DNA from: Apostichopus parvimensis
Lineage: Eukaryota > Echinodermata > Holothuroidea > Aspidochirotida > Stichopodidae
DNA: 55,601 nucleotides
Assembly: GCA_000934455.1 (NCBI GenBank)
Contig: KN886503.1
Span: 29,327 to 84,927 of the forward strand
Reading direction: 5' to 3'
Positions 10,159-23,800 of the stretch are shown in pieces. Made by a program: the position numbers and the translations under genes. The notes beneath the pieces were generated by a model. The model was not told where the DNA came from. It searched no databases and saw only the letters and a program-made list of their open reading frames with translations. Position 1 is the first letter of the stretch. Every line of letters starts with the position of its first letter.

Positions 10159-13100
10159 GTAAGGCTTTTTTCTTACTGTAACCCAAACTGAACACTTACA
10201 GAAGTACAAATAAGTACAACCAAGTGATAACAGCTTTCAAAATACTGTTTAAAGCATCACACCATATTCTAATAAAGCCATGTTTGAGTTTTTTTTAAAG
10301 TTGTAGAATAATGGTGATTTTTTTTTTACGTGTTATAAAAAATATTTGATTTAGAACAAAGGTTTGGAAGTAAGACATGTGAAATAAAACCACTTTATCT
10401 CATTTTGTACCTTTTGGTAGCTCAGTGTGAGCTACTTTACTTTTGTTACACTTGTTGTTGTTTTCAGGCACTTTCAGCAGTGGCAATAGTAAGAAAGAGT
10501 AAGAGTAAGAATAACTTTATTCAACCTTAAAAGGAAACTAGAAAGAAAGAAAACATGAAAAGCAGCAGGCTGTACAGAAAAGACAAGACAACCTAACGTA
10601 TATTATTAATATTATGAGTTTTAGCCTGAGGAATGAGAGATAAAGGTTTTGATAACAGAAGAAGCATGCCTGAGCAGACCACTGCACTAGATTACTTGTT
10701 TCACAAGGTGGACATGAAGGGGGTGGTTACTGTCGGTCCAAAGGGACTCCAGCTTGCTACGTACAAGGCAGTGGTAAACACAATGTACCTCACCAATCAC
10801 CTGCCCCGTACTTCAAATACATTTACTAAAACTCTTCTTTCCAGTAATTGTAGCATTGCCTTCCCAGCAAATAAGGCAATAATGCAAAACCCCTCACAAA
10901 ACAGAATTATAACAAAATAATATTTAGCAGAGGTTTGTGTAAGCTTCAACACAGCAGTAATGAATATTTTATTTCTACCCCTTTTCTTACCAGATGCATC
11001 ATGTCAGACTGTGGTGACCTACAGCTCCAAGTCATCTGAAGAGTTGCTATGTCCAATTACTGATCAGACAGCTACTGCTACATGGACTGATGAAACCACT
11101 GGGAATACCTTAGCAGGATATGAGAGAGGACTACCTGACATTGTAATTGTAGCACCAGGTTCCAAGCATATCAACTTTATGTATAATGCTAGTGCTACAT
11201 CATTCAGTTTATTTATCCAGGATGTTGAAGCAGAGGATGGAGGAGTTTATGCATGTGTTACTTCTGGAGGAGGAGTAGTTATCAGAAATGAGCACACTGC
11301 TGTTGTAGAAGGTAAGATTCTCACTTACTCTAATACAAACCCCATTATTTCAGCAGTTTATAAAGCAAATGTTGAGAACATTGCTGACCAAATTTGTAAT
11401 TGTCTAAACAAATTCACACTCTTAAGTCAGTGACTTTTGATACAGAGTTGGTACATGTTTGGGGTCAGCTTGTTGAAATACGATATCAAATATAGGCCAG
11501 TTAAACCTTTGTTTGGTATTTACATCAGTTGTGCTATTATCTATTTGTGCTATTATCTATTTGTGCTCTAATCTATTTTACACTAACTTGTGATATTAGA
11601 ACCCTTTTCCTTGACACTGCAGGTACTGTACATTGGGGTGCTCTGGCTCTATTATTTCAGGGCTCAATAATTAAATAGGTAGAACCCCAGATAAAAAGAA
11701 ACTCCAGACATACAGCATTGTTACGAACGCAGGATTCTGCGTCCAGGACGCAATGTTTTGGCCAGGGATGCAAAATCTTCAAATTGCTTGCGTCCAGCGG
11801 TTGCAAACTTTTTATTGGGAGAAACAAACCCCAAGTATACTCTCAAAACTAGGTCAACAGAAAACAATAAATCACATTTTTCAATGAACATCTTTATTTC
11901 TTTTCAACAAAAATAACTTCTTCTGACAAGAATCAAAGTTCTCCTACTCCTATGTTTCATTGAATTTGTTTTAAAATATATATATCATCACGATCAACCG
12001 CAACGTAAAGGGTTACCAAAACTCCATTAGGAGATTTTCATGCTAAAAATAGACAATGATGCTTTACCAAAATTCCAGTGATTTGATTGGTTAATAGTCC
12101 CTACCAGTTGTCTGGAAACATTCTTGCATTTGTAGTGCCCAATGAACACGAAGTAATTTGTTTAACAACAATTACTTGCAACATTACTTTCCCCTGTGTA
12201 GAGATCACGAAGTTTGTGGTATAGGCTATCATATGTGTGCACTCAAATATCATAACGTTAGGCCTTGTCTCATATTTTTTTACGTACATTTTGACACAAG
12301 CACTGATAGTATGAAGATGCACTTGAATGGTTTCTGAGACTATCAAGTAATATTTTAATCTTTGTTTTGATCAGAAAATGTTATGAGTTGAGACAATCTA
12401 TGAATTTTGTGGGAGCTTACATCTCTGGTCCTGAAAAGGATATTTCATCTCACAGTATGTTTCTTCTCTCTGCATTAAGAGTTGCTAATGTAAAATGTGC
12501 ATTCATCCCACAGTAGGTTCTGTTGCAAATTTGTTTGCGGTCCAATTGACCACGTGCTTCAGTAAATTTTATTTTGGTGCAACATTCGTGTGTAAACTTC
12601 TGAACTTTAGAACATTGAAAGTTTGACTTTTTAATCGACATTGCGTAACAAGCTATTCACATAGGCCTACTGTAATTTTAAAAGATATTTAAGATATGCA
12701 CACTGTAGGTACATTGATTTTTGAAGAGTTGGTTGTTGGAATCGATGCGAGGTTCCCAACTACTACGGAGTTGGCGAGTAGGGAAGTACAAGGGCAGATG
12801 AAGGAGGGGGCTTGGGGTGAAAATTGTTTGAAACGGCAGGGTGGGCAAAAGGAGGAGTGGGCCCGGCCGCCCCTGTCAAACAGCAAAGCTATTTAGGCAC
12901 TGAGCCATTTGCCCTATATATTGTGTTTAACATTCACAAAGTATGCAGTGATAGTACACTAAGTAGTAACAGTAGGTAATACAATGAACTGGTGTTCGAT
13001 CAGGACACAAATTTTTTTACGGGACGCAACTTTTTGGGAGGCTTGTGTCCCTGGGACGCAAACTTTTTTCTCTAATAACATTACTGGCATAGATATAATT

Positions 13101-14821
13101 GTAGAATATGAACTTTATTCATTCTGAGAAAATGTTGTTGCTGAAGTACAGATCCAGAATATCTGAACTGCACTCTCTGAAGTCTGGAATGCTAGTCCTT
13201 TTCATTCTTAAAATAACAGTTTTTAAGTTATTACAAGTTCCTGAGAAGGGGTGATAAACTCTTTGTCTAGAATAGTAACTTCTAATTACTAAGGCGCATA
13301 TAGAAGAGGGCTGTGGCTAACCACATTTTTATAAACATGAGATGCAACAGGTGTCATCAGGTGGTCAAGCATGTAGATTTCATGGAATTAAGGAAGTCCT
13401 GTGAGGGGTGAATAAACTTGGGAACAGGAAGTAAGTAGTTACTCTTTAGACAGAGTGGCATGGAAGCACCTGTTTAAAGTAATATGATGTGGATATAACT
13501 ACATACTACATTACAGTACTTTGGAAAATGAATACTATTTAACAACCTTGAGGATTGTGAACTTTACAGTCTTTCATCATCATCTAACAGGGCTGGAAAT
13601 AAGGTTTCATGAGGGCAAGGCCATTTGGCTTTTGTAACTTTCAAATTTAGGGGACACCAAGGCCATGCAGTATGGCACCAAGGCCAAAAGTTACTTGGAT
13701 GAAGGGCACCAAGGCCAAAATGAAAATGTGTTATTAACATTAAACATTCGATAAATCATTTTTGCTTTATGAATTAAATAATATATGAAGCAAAAGCAAT
13801 GTCGTTTATTTAATAATCATGTATAAACTTTAAACTCTGTAAAATACAAGTCTTTTTAAAATATAGACAACAGATATGTATGGATCTTTTCGCTCAATAT
13901 CTCTCCTCCTCTGACGCATTAGTATGTGTTGCATCCTTGTGGGTGTATTTTTTAGGGTTTGCACGGGTTATCCAGGTACCTGCCCGACGCGATACTACCC
14001 TGTTCCTAATTTATTACCCGAATCCTACGCAAAGTGTGATTTTTTTTTTTTTTGGCAAACCGACGGTTAGGCAGATTTCCCATTGACTTAGTGTATTGTT
14101 AGGCTACCATGTGGTCAAAGATAACAGCAACAACGAAGGTACCTGCCCAACGCGATACTACCCGGTTCCTAATTTAGTACCGGAACCCTATGCAAAGTGT
14201 GATTTTTGGTTCCCTGCTTTAGCAAAAGGAACCTACTGTATGTAGTCAGGTTGGCGTGTGAGTGTCTGTGTGTGCATCTGTGACACTTGCTTGGGTACGC
14301 TCTATCTCAATAAGGGAAAGTTGGATTGAGGCCAAATTTGGACTATAGATCCGCCATATGGAGAAGGTGTGCACTAAAGTCGAGAAGGACCGTATCGATC
14401 ACATAATTAGAAAAGCTGGGGGAGTCATTGGAGGTCAACAGCATACAGTCGACTCGGTGTACCAGTCACTGCTTCAAACAAAGCTAGATTCAGTTTGGAA
14501 TGACTGTTGCCACCCCCTTCACTGTTATCTTAATGACAATGTAATTAACAGAGGCAGTGGCAGACTGAGACAGCCGTACACGAGAAGTAATCGCTATCGT
14601 AACTCGTTCACTCCCCGTGCAATCAAACTTTTCAATGTCAACTTACGTCGCTAGGCTGTTGCAATAATCTTTTAGCTTGTCCTTGTCTTAACTGTTTATC
14701 ATTCTCATTCTTTAATCTCCATCTGTATATATCCTGATATTTATTCCTATGCTCATATATTTTTGTACTGTTTTGAACTTTTATGTGCGAGACACTAATT
14801 TCCTTATTTGGAGCAATAAAG

Positions 14822-14852
<31 letters not shown>

Positions 14853-17800
14853 ATTGTTTTTGGTGCCCACAAAGGTCACCAAAGGTCAGTTATGGTCCAA
14901 AAAACAAAAATAGTGAAACTGCAATAACTCCCAGTGCCAATGTGTGACATGATTGATATTTTAGGACAAGTTGCAAAAGGTAAAGGGAAATATTTTCAAA
15001 CTAAACGGTTATGTGATCCGAGGTCACCAAAGGTCAATTAATGATAAAAAAACTAGTATTTTTGCGATAACTTGAGAACGAATTGTCCGTTAGGGTTGGG
15101 AGTTGCTTCAATGCAATCCAATTGCCGACCCGCATCTGGGAAAACCTTGACCTCAATTTGACCTCTGGTGACCTTTAAGTGTTTTGGGATTTTAAAAAGT
15201 TTCGATGCTATTTTCAGATGTTAAAGGTACCTTCTGATCATAAATGTCAATAGGTTGACCCATGTGTGACCCTCGTGTGCGAAGTTATACGAGGTCAAAG
15301 TTAATTTTCAGACGTTTAATGCAATAACTCCCAGTGCCAAGGTGTGACACAGTTGCTATTTTTGGACAAGTTGCAAATGGTATAGGGAAATATTTTCAAA
15401 CTTAATGGTCATGTGATCCGAGGTCACCAAAGGTCAATTGATGTTAAAAAACTAGTATTTTCGGGGGAGAAAATGGGCAAAGAAAAAAAGTTTGAGTTTT
15501 TATAGTTTTGATGGTATATTCACGTCTCACCGATCAAAAATGTCAATGGGTTGACCCCAGGTGATCTTTGTGTGTGAAGTTATATGAGGTCAAAGTTAAT
15601 TTTCAGAAATTTATTGCAATAACTCCCAGTGCCAAAGTGTGACACGGTTGATATTTTGGGACAAGTAACAAATGGTAAAGGGGAATATTTTCAAACTTAA
15701 TGGTCATGTGATCCGAGGTCACCAAAGGTCAATTAATGTTAAAAAAATAGTATTTTGGGGGGAGAAAATAAGCAAAGAAAAAATGTTTGAATTTTTACAG
15801 TTTTGATGCTCTAGTTAGGTCTCACCGATCAAAAAAGTCAATGGGTTGACCCCCGGGTGACCTTTGTGTGTGGAGTTATGTATGTATACAAGTTCAACGT
15901 TAATTTTCAGACATATAATGCAATTAAATCCCAATGCCAAGGTGTGACATGATTGGTATTTTGGGACAAGTTGTGAATGGGGTGGTGGAACATTTTCAAA
16001 CTTAACGGTCATGTGATTTGAGGTCACCAATGTTATCATATCTGTTGACCCGCTTGTAGGTGACCTTATATTTCTTACATTTTCGACGCCACATTCAGAT
16101 CTCAAAAGTGCCTTCCGATCAAAAATCCGATCACAAATTGTGATCACAAAAGTGTTGGCTATATAGTGTTGGTTACTTTATGGGTACATGTAGGACCACA
16201 ATTACTTGGACTATTTGAGCCCAATCTTGCTTGATAATATGATGTGTATTGTCATATACCCCTATGCAAGGAACCACAGTGCCCTTGGGCTCTTGTTTTT
16301 TTTTGCAAACTGAAGGTTAGGCAGATTTCCCATTGACTTAGTGTGGTGTTAGGCTACCATGTGGTCGAAGATAACAGCAATAACGAAATTATTCCATGGA
16401 TATCTTATAAAGTAAGTTCAGCTAATAAACAGATGGTAGGCTAGATTACCCCATTGACGTAGTGTGGTTTTAGACAACCATGTTGTCGAACGTAACAGCA
16501 ATAATGAAAGTAGGCCTATTCCATGGATATCTTATAACTGCGTCACAATTTCAGCGGTATAGGCTATATTTCCCCCATTGACTTAGTGTGGTGTTAGGCT
16601 ACCATGTGGAAGAAATTGAAAGAATTCTCACAATTATTATTTATTCGTTTGTTTATTTCATAGAAGGAAAGGCTGACAAGGAATTTGATGAGATGTTAAT
16701 GGATTATAGACGGGATAACTAAAATATAATAATCGCAAGTGACTTTTTACTAATCGTTATTCCAAATGCGAACAAATTGGGCGAATCGCGCAATCTCACT
16801 GCTAATGCGAACCCTGGGCCTGCATAATAGATAGTAGTAACAACTGTGGTGGAGAGCAAGCATAAGCATCGGCGGCAATGCGATGTTAGTAGTGATGTTA
16901 ATTATAGGAAGTTATTAACAAGTTAAAGAAACAAAAGCAAATAGAAATTATCGAGGAAGGTTTTATACCTTATCTTACATGTACGTTTTTGAACATGAAA
17001 ACATTGTCAGTAGAGAATATAAAAAGATTTATAGAGTTCAGACTTAGAAAGTGATGACCTTGCATGTACAGCAAAACTGTGATTCTTTGAAGCTGCATGG
17101 TTGTTGGCAGTGTCTTTTTTCTCATTGTCTGTCCCTTCATAAGCAACCAATGGCAGAATTGATAAATCACGCTTTTCATAAACTACCTGAAGTTTACAAC
17201 ATACCTTTCTCAGATTAAATTAATGTGGTAGAGAATTGAGGGGTGGGGTAATGAATAGAACATTTTGATTTTCTTTAGGAGGACTTTTTTAGACAGGACT
17301 GTATTTCATGTGGATGGGACAGCTGAACGAGGCCAGCTATGTCCCTCCAATGTTTATGTTCTTTAACAACATTTACCACAGTACCAAAACGATAAAGAAA
17401 GAGATACTACTTACTATAAGCTAAAAAATCCGGTCACGTGTGTGACATTGTTGGGTCACGTGTGTGACATTCTGAATTTTCATTCCATAGTATGCAATTT
17501 TTGCAGTGCAAATGTTGACTCTATAATGACCACAGAACAGCACTGATGTTGATTCCATATGAATTACTTTAAAACAGTTTTACTGCCATGATTTTCTATT
17601 TGGAGGGTCACATGTGTGACATTGTTGGATCACGTGTGTGACATTATGCATTTCCATGGATGCTGCAATTTCATTGGATGAAGCTTTCCTCATTTGCATA
17701 TAACACTGTTGTCATGCCATACACACATGACATATCAACAGTCCAAGTCCACAGTGCTGCTGCAATTTCATTGGATGGAGCTTTTCTCATTTGCACATTA

Positions 17801-20800
17801 CACTGTTGTCAGGCCACACACACATAACAAACCAGTCTGCTGACAATATTAAGTCCATTTAGTTTTGTTGAATGCTCAACTTGGGGCTTCATTGTCACAC
17901 GTGACCATAAATGTCACACACGTGACCATCGGTCACGTGTGTGACGACTAATTAGAGGCTATTAATTAATCGTAGGAATAATTATTTGACTGGATATTTT
18001 GCAGAACTAACAGTCTTTACCAAGAAAGGTTGCATATCAAGTGTGGACATCATAAGGCACATCAGTTGTACTTTTTATGAAAACGTTTGCCTTATTTTGG
18101 TCATGTGTGTGACATCAAGAGTGTGCTAGTAATTAGCACCCATTATTTACGAAGAATTGAAGATCAGGAACCTCTGCTTTAGGAATGAAATAAATTAACC
18201 CATGTACAACTGCCTCCATGTGATAGTTGATAACTGAAATATTATTTCTAGATACTCATGTAGAAAAAACAAATTTACAGTAAAAAACTACACATTTTGG
18301 CTAAAACTTACGGTAATGCAAATATGCAAATCAGTATATTATGGTTGTAATTTTAATTAAAAAATATGAAACAGCAAACTTGCTCTAAATGTATCCCTCT
18401 AAAACAAAAACTATAACATTTGGTCCTTATGAACACTTTAGTTTTTTCATGCCAGTTTCATTTTCCAGAGAATGGCCCCATAGAAGAATAGTACTAGGCA
18501 GATGTTCCATAAAACCCAAATGAAAAGTTATCTCCTATATATACAGTACTTAACGTCACATGATGAACATCTCCAAAACTAGATAACGCTTCTTCCTGGA
18601 TGAATTAACAAAATATTTTATGGAGAACAGATTAAGCAAGAGATATCTTCTATCTAGATCTAGATTCAAACTCTACCAAACTAACCAAAACATGATACCA
18701 CTTCACCAGAACTGAGTGACAACAACTTTTGGTCACATGACTTCCCCCCATCCTATTGGTTAAATGACTAATATGATGACCAATCAGTAATTATGTAATG
18801 GATAAGTCCTCATAAATATTCATACCACAATTTGTCTTCCCTTCCCCAGCTCTGAGATAATAAAAACAACTATTTTGTGATTTTTGTCACGCTTTCCCAC
18901 CATAAACTGTTCCTCTACTATATTTTTCCAGGTAGAACCACAAGCTAGTTTACCTCTGCAGGCTCTGTTTAAATCAGGAGAGATAAGTAGCAAAAGATAC
19001 ATACAAAAAGGCCTTGTGAAAGTTAAATATAACCATCACTAATCTGCTATGTACTGAGCAGAGACAGGAAGTCTCTCTGTTTACTCTTTTTAATTAAAAT
19101 TATTTACACTAGTTACACACTTTGCTTCAAATAGCAAGTGAAAACAATATACTCACTGTGTCATTAATAACACCAGGGTTACACAAATTGAGACCAGAAA
19201 GCATTGATGAATAATTAGTCACAATTTTGACAGGTAATACTGCATTTGTTCAATCTGGTTGAATCATACTTTGTAAGATTGGAATGCTTGCTTTAAAGTT
19301 GGGATCAAACTCAGAAATTGCTCTTATTCAATTTGTACTTCGGTTTGCTTTCAGTTATTCCACGAACATTTTCTCTGAATTGCTTCGTTCCTCCTGATGT
19401 CACTTGTCCTGAACAAAGTGTGATTCCTACATCGGTGCTGATCTGTGTCTGTGCTGCTAACGGAGTGCGTCCAGGTACACTATACTTGGATATTCCTGAC
19501 CCTCATACTGTGCAGCAAAATGAAAGCATTGCAAATGGTAACCTCTTTGACTTAAACCTGAAAGCAACAGTACCAGTAACTGAGTCTATGACAGAAGTAA
19601 CCTGCAGTGTAGAAGGATACAACACCTCTGAACCAATACCATCAGAGCTCATCACTACAAACTTTACTATATGTAAGTTGATAACATTTTTACTACCTTA
19701 TAATTGATGATTTCATGTCAAACATATACAAATTCTGTGTTGATATTTCCAAATCCTTTGTCATCAATTGTGGATTTCAGCCTGTATTGCACAATTATTT
19801 TGAAGATAAATTACACAATACTTAATATTGGCTAGTGTGCTAGAGTACATATATACCGGAATAACTTAAATGCATGATTGAGAATCTGAAAATTGTACAT
19901 AGTATCTAGTACCAATTCTACTAGTTCATGGGATTTGTTTTGCCCCTCAAGGGTATTGTTATTCTTACAATCTGATTTATTTGCCTGTGCTAAGAAACAA
20001 AATACAGTATCCTCTCATTGTTTACAGTATAATATCAAAGAACAATGAATAATGGAGTAAATGATTCACCTCATATCAGTGCTGACTGCTTCTTGTGTTT
20101 CTAAGTCTTAGACATTAATCAACAGAAGCTTAACAGTAATTTGTACTTAAATTACTGAATTTCTTACTATCTCTTTCGAAGCCTAATGGGCCAAAGCCAA
20201 AATTGGTCATCCTCAAATCCCAAAAGTAAAGTTATTTCTCTTGGAGAAATTTATTTTGGGCTCATGGCAGTACTGATTGACACTGAAGAATAAAAAATAA
20301 AAAAAAAATCCGAAAAATTTCGTTATCAGTGATATAGAGGTCGTTGAAATCTAAAAAGATGCGCACTAGGTGCGAGGGACGGAATTTAGTCAAATTGACC
20401 TAGCTGAAAATTAGGATGGGTGAGGTATATTTGGTTTTCTGTAATTTGATGTTCATCTCCAGTGCAAATTATTTATTGGAAAAGTTTTGAATTTTTTTGA
20501 AGAAAAATGAAGAAAAATAGGAAAAAACGGTTCAAAATTCCGTCCCTCGCATTTTTTGACACAATTTTTTTGAGAGAGGAAATAGTACAGTATGCATGAA
20601 AATCTGCAAAGTATCAACTATCAGTGACTTGAACATCTGTAGTGATGAAAGAAACTGAACACAAATATGAATGGTGCATTATGGGTAATCAACATTTTCG
20701 CGAGGGACGGAATTCAGTGCGAGGGACGGAATTCTGTTACAGTTTGGTGCTACACGTCTGTAGTCCTAATTTGTTGCAAATAGAAATAGTTTTCAATCTC

Positions 20801-23800
20801 CCATTGAACAAATAGCAAACCCTATTTATTACTATTTTTTTACTTCCTTGCCACCCAGTACCCATGTGACATTCGTATAACATGGAGTTATTTCGAATCT
20901 CACCATGGGAAGGGCCCAGTAGATGGGGTGGGGGAAAGATAAAATCAAGTGTGTAAAGTGATGTCAAAGCAGGTAAAACTGTCATCACTAGTGTCAAGCA
21001 GTTTGCAGAATATGCCAACAATAGAGTGAATGCAACTGATACATTCTATGTAGCTGCAGATGGCATAACCATGCCTTCTATGCCAGACAAGGTACCTGAA
21101 GTACCAGGTACACGCAAGGTCCATTTTATTGACCGTACATGGTAAGAGCAAACTGACTTTCTTCCTACAGAGTCAGTTTTGTGAACCAGTTGAAGAGATG
21201 CTCAGGGAGTAGTTATATGACTTAAATGATGGGGTTGGAAGTCAGGTAGTCGTGAGCCATGATCAGGAACCAGATCCTAATCTGAATAAAGTGGAAAACA
21301 GTGGTCAGGTTGAGGAGAATGGGGATCGAGATCAAATTGGTAGTCAGCTGGTTAACAATGATCAGTTACCATGGAAAGTGGGGGAGTGGGTGATAGTTGA
21401 ATATGATGGTCAGTTGTATCCAGGAGAGGTGGAAAACATAATTGTCATTAATTAACGGGTTAATGCCATGGCAAAAACAGGGAAGTATTGGAAGTGGCCA
21501 GAGGCAAAAGACCTACTGTGGTATTCAAGGGATATGGTGAAAGGAAAGATAGCCCCTGTTCTCCCTGTATGCGGACCCAGAGACCATTATTTATGTAATG
21601 AATTGTAAGCATTTATATCAATTCCTTGCACATTGGTTAGCCGTTTGTTGATTTCCAAATCTACATCATATCCAAGAGTTTGACATGTTAATGTTCCAAT
21701 TTATATTGAATTGCATTGATGTATGTTGTGTACAGTAGTTCATTTTTCTTGTTAATGACAACTTAATGAGTTAACTTCATGATGGGGGAAGAAGTTTCGT
21801 TCATATGCTGTTTGGATCCGAATCTAAGCAGAGTTAATGTTAATGAAAATATGAATTGTCAATTGAATTAAAATGGTGACTTTGTTTCATTGGATAAAGT
21901 ATAAATGTTGAATTTGTACAGTAAATTAGTTTTCAGTTTCCAAATTTAAAAATTATATATTTTCCCACACTGTTGTATTAACCTACAATATAAAGGTGGA
22001 AAATAGATTTAGTATTTGTGTTGGGTTTAAGATTCCTCATTTCGGGGAAAGTGGTGGATGGAGGTGACTTAATTATTATTCACCAAGGCATTTGAGTGGT
22101 GAGTGAGGGAATGAATTTCAATTTTGATTCCAATTTACCTACATTTCACCCCCATCACCATCCCCCACCCTATCACCCCCATCTGTTCCTTGAATGTGTG
22201 TTCATGAATTGGATTGTGTAATTTTTAATAATATTCCCACTGCTTGTGGGAGCTTGGCAATGACAAACATAATTTACAACAGCTTTTTCTCTAATTAATC
22301 AACATAGACAGCAATTCCGTCCCTCGCATTCCGTCCCTCGCGCTTACTTTTGTTGTGAAATTAAAGAGTAACCTAAGTTAGCTATGAGATTTTTAAAACC
22401 CATTTCAGTTAATTACAGAAGAGTAATTCATCTTGTTATAAATGGTATGATTGGACATAGATTCCTCCTAAATTTGATAATAATACGTCAAATGTTTGGA
22501 GTGCATGCACACCCAATTTTTATCATTCCGTCCCTCGCGCCAATTAATGTTCGTTGCTATGGCAACATGTTAAATTTTGAATATGTTTCAATTGTTTAAT
22601 TAAGTTGTGTGTTACTCTCTTTATTTAACCTACTACTGGATTTTTCCTATTTCACTACTGTTGAGCTGGAACATATGGAAACGTATATCAAATTCCGACC
22701 CTCGCGCTTACGGAGGTTTTGGCTTTGGCCCTAATTAAATGCTAGGATATAGAAATTTATTTATTTGTTCTAGATTTCCTGAGCCAATCATTGATTATTT
22801 AGCTATTTTTGATACCGTTGCTGTATGGTCATTCTATGTCAATTCACAGAAGGCTGTTGCTCGACCCTCGTGCAAAATACCAACCTCCTTGCATGATTAG
22901 ACCAGTATGAAATAAGCATACTCTAACAATTTCAGTTGCATTGCCTCAAAATTGTCCAATTTATTACATTTTGAAGTTTGTAATTTGCTGGTATTTTGGC
23001 ATTTTCTTGATTTTGAGGTTCTTTTACTCAGCAACTGAACATCCCACTATCCTCCTTTACAGAAACATGTAGAGCCTACCCCATAGAAAGGAAATGAACA
23101 TTCAGGTTATTGTATTATTAAAATGTGCATTATTGTGGAGATATAATAGGTGACCCAAAAAATGCAAAATATAACATATATTTTACTTATTGTAACAAAT
23201 GTGCCATTTTTTGTGATTAACAGCTCCTGAAGTATTGCTTCAAGAGACTTGCGCTTTTTAGGAGCATAATCAACCAGACACTACAAACACAAGTTAGCAA
23301 TGATTTTCGTTGCCAGAATTTTAAATTATGTCCAAAGACAAAAGTGGTCAACCTAAGCTTCATGTTATATGAAGTCTTTCAAATTGGTGAACTATATTAT
23401 AGCTAAGAACTGAAGTTTATTGAACAATTGTTTTTTTTTAACATATCATGGGAAATGTGCTAATTATTAAAAATGTTGTCCCGTCAAAAAACAATACTTC
23501 TGGCTTCAGCCCATTATGCAACTCTGAAGATGCTATTTTAACCATATATACCTTGTTATATATACTTGGCTCATTTGATTCATTTTAGTCATTTGAACCT
23601 ACATACACAGCCTCTGAATTTACTATTATGTAATTTATTGTTGATTATTAATGTGTTATAAATACTATTCACACTATGTGAGATTATTCTAGAAACTGAA
23701 ACATGAAAATATTGTTTTTTTCTGTGTTTTATATTTAAGGGGGGGGGGGTCATTAAAACAACAACGGGCCATCGCACGCTTACTCGTCCTAATGACATTG

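Larger units (their letters stand above)
13975..16612. repeat. Nested repeat block
   Basis: The block begins with a roughly 85-bp unit ('ggtacctgcccgacgcgata...' to 'gcaaagtgtgatttt') at 13,975-14,050, repeated at 14,139-14,207. A second unit containing 'ggcagatttcccattgacttagtgt' and ending in 'aacagcaa(t/c)aacga' occurs at 14,058-14,137, 16,303-16,388, about 16,430-16,530 and 16,550-16,612. Between the first and second copies lies a 2.1 kb insertion (about 14,210-16,300) containing a non-LTR tail and a tandem array. Copies of the same unit on both sides show that the insert landed in a pre-existing tandem repeat. Confidence 0.7.
11312..19354. other. Intron 2 of the Ig-like gene
   Basis: About 8.0 kb with no convincing host exon. 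It carries a 1.35 kb repeat with gcgtcc-type ends (11,726-13,070), an aggcca/caccaagg repeat (13,600-13,740), a nested block of repeats from 13,975 to 16,612, and a cluster of GGTCACGTGTGTGAC words from 17,432 to 18,115. The stretches 11,320-11,700, 13,090-13,600, 16,620-17,430 and 18,120-19,350 show nothing I recognise. Confidence 0.65.

Noticed and set aside
10633..10920. 95-codon open frame between exons 1 and 2
   Set aside because: It has no recognisable domain or phase-1 splice junctions, and its neighbour at 10,485-10,600 looks like a retroposon end. It is probably repeat-derived or chance.
15815..16147. 110-codon minus-strand frame
   Set aside because: It falls inside the tandem array and is not kept open in the other units, so it is not under coding constraint.
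22855..22875. Further copy of the GCGAGGGACGGAATT word outside the transposon
   Set aside because: gctcgaccctcgtgc shares only part of the word and lies outside the TIRs; it is probably coincidence or a decayed remnant.
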